Under the pieces are notes generated by a model. That model was not told the DNA's origin. It searched no databases and saw only the letters and a program-made list of their open reading frames with translations. From positions 1 to 8,263 of the forward strand of contig JBBRKQ010000153.1 in assembly GCA_038231815.1 (NCBI GenBank): a DNA stretch of 8,263 bases, in the 5' to 3' direction. Below are positions 7,334 to 8,263 of the stretch, one piece after another; position 1 is the first letter of the stretch, and each line of letters starts with the position of its first letter. The stretch is from CAILKP01 sp038231815 (GTDB lineage Bacteria; Planctomycetota; Phycisphaerae; Phycisphaerales; UBA1924). Both the position numbers and the translations under genes were made by a program.

Positions 7334-7409
7334 CGGTTTGAGAATTGGAACAACTGTCGGTGAACGCAGAAACGGTTTGAGAAGTGGAACAACTGTCGCG
7401 GAACGCAGA
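7334..7409. repeat. two-copy tandem direct repeat, period 39 bases
   Basis: Two 37-base copies, 7334-7370 and 7373-7409, are separated by AA and differ at only three positions. Each starts CGGTTTGAGAA, contains TGGAACAACTGTCG and ends GAACGCAGA. They lie immediately before the start of the MFS gene (ATG at 7320, - strand), within the divergent spacer. A 39-base period is 13 codons, so the frame stays open across them. They may be a duplicated operator or a simple tandem duplication. Two copies with a 2-base gap rule out a CRISPR array. Confidence 0.8.
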
Positions 7410-7457
7410 GGAAGCCGGTGATGCCAGACAGCGATGCCGCAAGAAAAGCCAGTCAGA

Positions 7458-7489
7458 TGGACTTGCGATTTGGGATATTGGACTTGCGA
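7458..7489 (+). repeat. 11-base direct repeat overlapping a -35 box
   Basis: TGGACTTGCGA occurs at 7458-7468 and again at 7479-7489, offset by 21 bases, which is two helical turns. The second copy contains the proposed -35 element TTGCGA of the cytosine deaminase promoter. Two sites on the same face of the helix are compatible with binding of a dimeric regulator, but chance cannot be excluded for 11 bases. Confidence 0.4.
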
Positions 7490-7517
7490 GCCCGAAAGAC
7501 TGCCGGTACGCTTATGG
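7484..7517 (+). promoter_or_regulatory. candidate leaderless promoter of the cytosine deaminase gene
   Basis: TTGCGA (7484-7489, four of six matches to TTGACA) is followed after exactly 17 bases by TACGCT (7507-7512, a TANNNT -10). The ATG at 7518 lies 5 bases after the -10, about where transcription would start. No Shine-Dalgarno precedes the ATG, which agrees with a leaderless message. Confidence 0.45.
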
Positions 7518-8009
7518 ATGAACTCAATCCCCCGCATGGCTCCTGAGCTTCTTCAACTTGGTATCGACCTTGCATACGAACAGGCTAAAAAATCGTATGA
7601 TGAGCAAGGGCTGCCGATTGGTGCGCTGCTGATGACCGAGTCTGGTGAGATTGTCGGGCGCGGGCACAATATGCGGGTGCAAAAAAACAGCCCGATTTTG
7701 CACGGCGAAATGTCTGCCATGGTTGATGCTGGCCGGCGGACTGACTGGCACACGCTGACAATGTTTACGACACTCTCGCCCTGCCCAATGTGCAGCGGTA
7801 CGGCAGTGCTGCACAAGCTCAGGCGTGTGGTCATCGGGGAAGATTTAAATTTTCAGGGCCGCGAAGATTGGCTGCTGGCAGCGGGCATTGAGGTGGTAAA
7901 GCTCCGCGACGCACGCTGCATCGCGCTGATGGCCGAGTTTATCTTGAAGCGGCCGGAGTTGTGGAATGAGGACATTGCGGTTGTGGAGGATGGGAAGAAG
8001 AGGGAGTAA
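7518..8009 (+). CDS. cytosine deaminase, yeast Fcy1-like
   Basis: This zinc enzyme of the cytidine/deoxycytidylate deaminase superfamily most likely converts cytosine to uracil plus ammonia in pyrimidine salvage, in the cytoplasm. The zinc site is complete: His62 and the proton-shuttling Glu64 in LHGEMS, and Cys89 and Cys92 in SPCPMCSG. Beyond the superfamily core it follows the small yeast enzyme closely. GRGHNMRVQKNSPILHGE (47-64) places Asn51, His62 and Glu64 at the same numbers as in Fcy1. GEDLNF (107-112) matches the GENVNF stretch, and RPELWNEDIA (145-154) matches the C-terminal lid RPQDWFEDIG, whose acidic residue contacts the substrate base. The length of 163 residues also agrees (Fcy1 has 158). 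ATG 7518 was chosen; ATG 7536 is an alternative, and a frame-open ATG at 7434 would add 28 unrelated residues. It differs from the usual bacterial CodA, an amidohydrolase of another fold. Guanine or another base remains a less likely substrate. Confidence 0.9.
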   Translation: MNSIPRMAPELLQLGIDLAYEQAKKSYDEQGLPIGALLMTESGEIVGRGHNMRVQKNSPILHGEMSAMVDAGRRTDWHTLTMFTTLSPCPMCSGTAVLHKLRRVVIGEDLNFQGREDWLLAAGIEVVKLRDARCIALMAEFILKRPELWNEDIAVVEDGKKRE

Positions 8010-8118
8010 AGAGAAAAGGGGAAGGCGACCGAGGCAGAACGGTGGTAAGGGGTACTGCATGGTTGTTGGTGGTGGATGGCGCCGGAGTTTGCCGCCGTCG
8101 CGATGGGGTTTGCCCAAC

Positions 8119-8129
8119 TACTCTGGGCT
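8119..8129 (+). promoter_or_regulatory. possible -10 box for a leaderless DUF1015 mRNA
   Basis: TACTCT (8119-8124) ends 5 bases before the ATG at 8130, and there is no Shine-Dalgarno. The sequence CTNTGGGCTATG at this start also matches that at the CoA-transferase start (5171-5182). No good -35 is seen at 16-18 bases upstream. Confidence 0.3.
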
Positions 8130-8263
8130 ATGCCATCTGTTTACCCATTCTCTGCCATCGCGTATGCACAGCTTGTGAATCACCCTGCCGGCGCTGCGCC
8201 CGCGGATTTATCGTCGCTGCTCGCCCCGCCGTATGACGTACTTGATGCATCCGGCAAGGCCAA
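8130..8263 (+). CDS. DUF1015 family protein, N-terminal fragment (runs off window)
   Basis: The frame opens at ATG 8130 and stays open to the window edge, giving 44 codons plus two bases. The product begins MPSVYPFSAIAYAQ and reaches DLSSLLAPPYDVLDASGKA. This is the pattern at the start of DUF1015 proteins, where a (K/Y)PF.A.RY motif is followed after about 15-20 residues by a LS.(L/V)(V/L)APPYDV(I/L) motif. Members are usually around 400 residues, so about nine tenths of the gene is missing. I do not assign a function. It follows the cytosine deaminase on the same strand with a 120-base gap. The start is supported by the motif lying the right distance from the Met, although no Shine-Dalgarno is present. 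Confidence 0.8.
   Translation, partial: MPSVYPFSAIAYAQLVNHPAGAAPADLSSLLAPPYDVLDASGKA

Noticed and set aside
7321..7392. Longer transporter N-terminus starting at TTG 7392
   Set aside because: The added 24 residues are the translation of the tandem DNA repeat and do not resemble the N-terminus of the family. ATG 7320 fits better.
7334..7409. CRISPR array
   Set aside because: There are only two copies with a 2-base gap, so no spacers exist, and no cas gene is near.

Overview
This is a GC-rich bacterial stretch carrying eight protein genes: six complete and one cut off at each edge. No rRNA, tRNA, transposase or CRISPR array is visible. The flagellar export and cap genes, a PrkA-type kinase, spacers of about 50 to 400 bases and the scarcity of Shine-Dalgarno sequences fit a free-living, flagellated, environmental Gram-negative-type bacterium. 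The very large FliD with many 'flagellin IN' modules and the isolated gene order remind me of Planctomycetota (Phycisphaerae-like). That placement is an inference from style, not from a marker gene.

Layout: (1) 1-336, + strand, the C-terminal end of a PrkA serine protein kinase. (2) 465-1088, - strand, an unrecognised six-helix membrane protein converging on prkA. (3) 1089-1476, a 388-base divergent, G-rich spacer with a canonical G-quadruplex motif and a short hairpin, leading into (4) fliD (1477-4374, +), a 965-residue filament cap protein with four or five internal repeats. (5) A GT-rich spacer with imperfect tandem repeats, then (6) fliS (4606-5094, +), the flagellin export chaperone. (7) 5180-6034, +, the A subunit of a 3-oxoacid CoA-transferase with an apparent internal insertion and no B-subunit gene beside it. 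(8) 6082-7320, - strand, a major facilitator transporter of the fosmidomycin-resistance (Fsr) type. (9) A divergent spacer with a 39-base-period tandem duplication and a promoter-like region. (10) 7518-8009, +, a cytosine deaminase that closely resembles the yeast Fcy1 enzyme. (11) 8130 to the edge, +, the start of a DUF1015 family protein.

Only fliD and fliS form an obvious functional pair: filament cap, plus the chaperone for the filament subunits that polymerise under it. The others look like independent transcription units for ketone-body/acetoacetate activation, efflux and pyrimidine salvage.

The most interesting cross-cutting signal is regulatory. Three genes (CoA-transferase, cytosine deaminase, DUF1015) lack a Shine-Dalgarno and instead carry a TACNCT hexamer 5-7 bases before the ATG. 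That is where a -10 box would sit if the mRNA began at the start codon, i.e. leaderless transcription. I found no obviously new defence or mobile system here.
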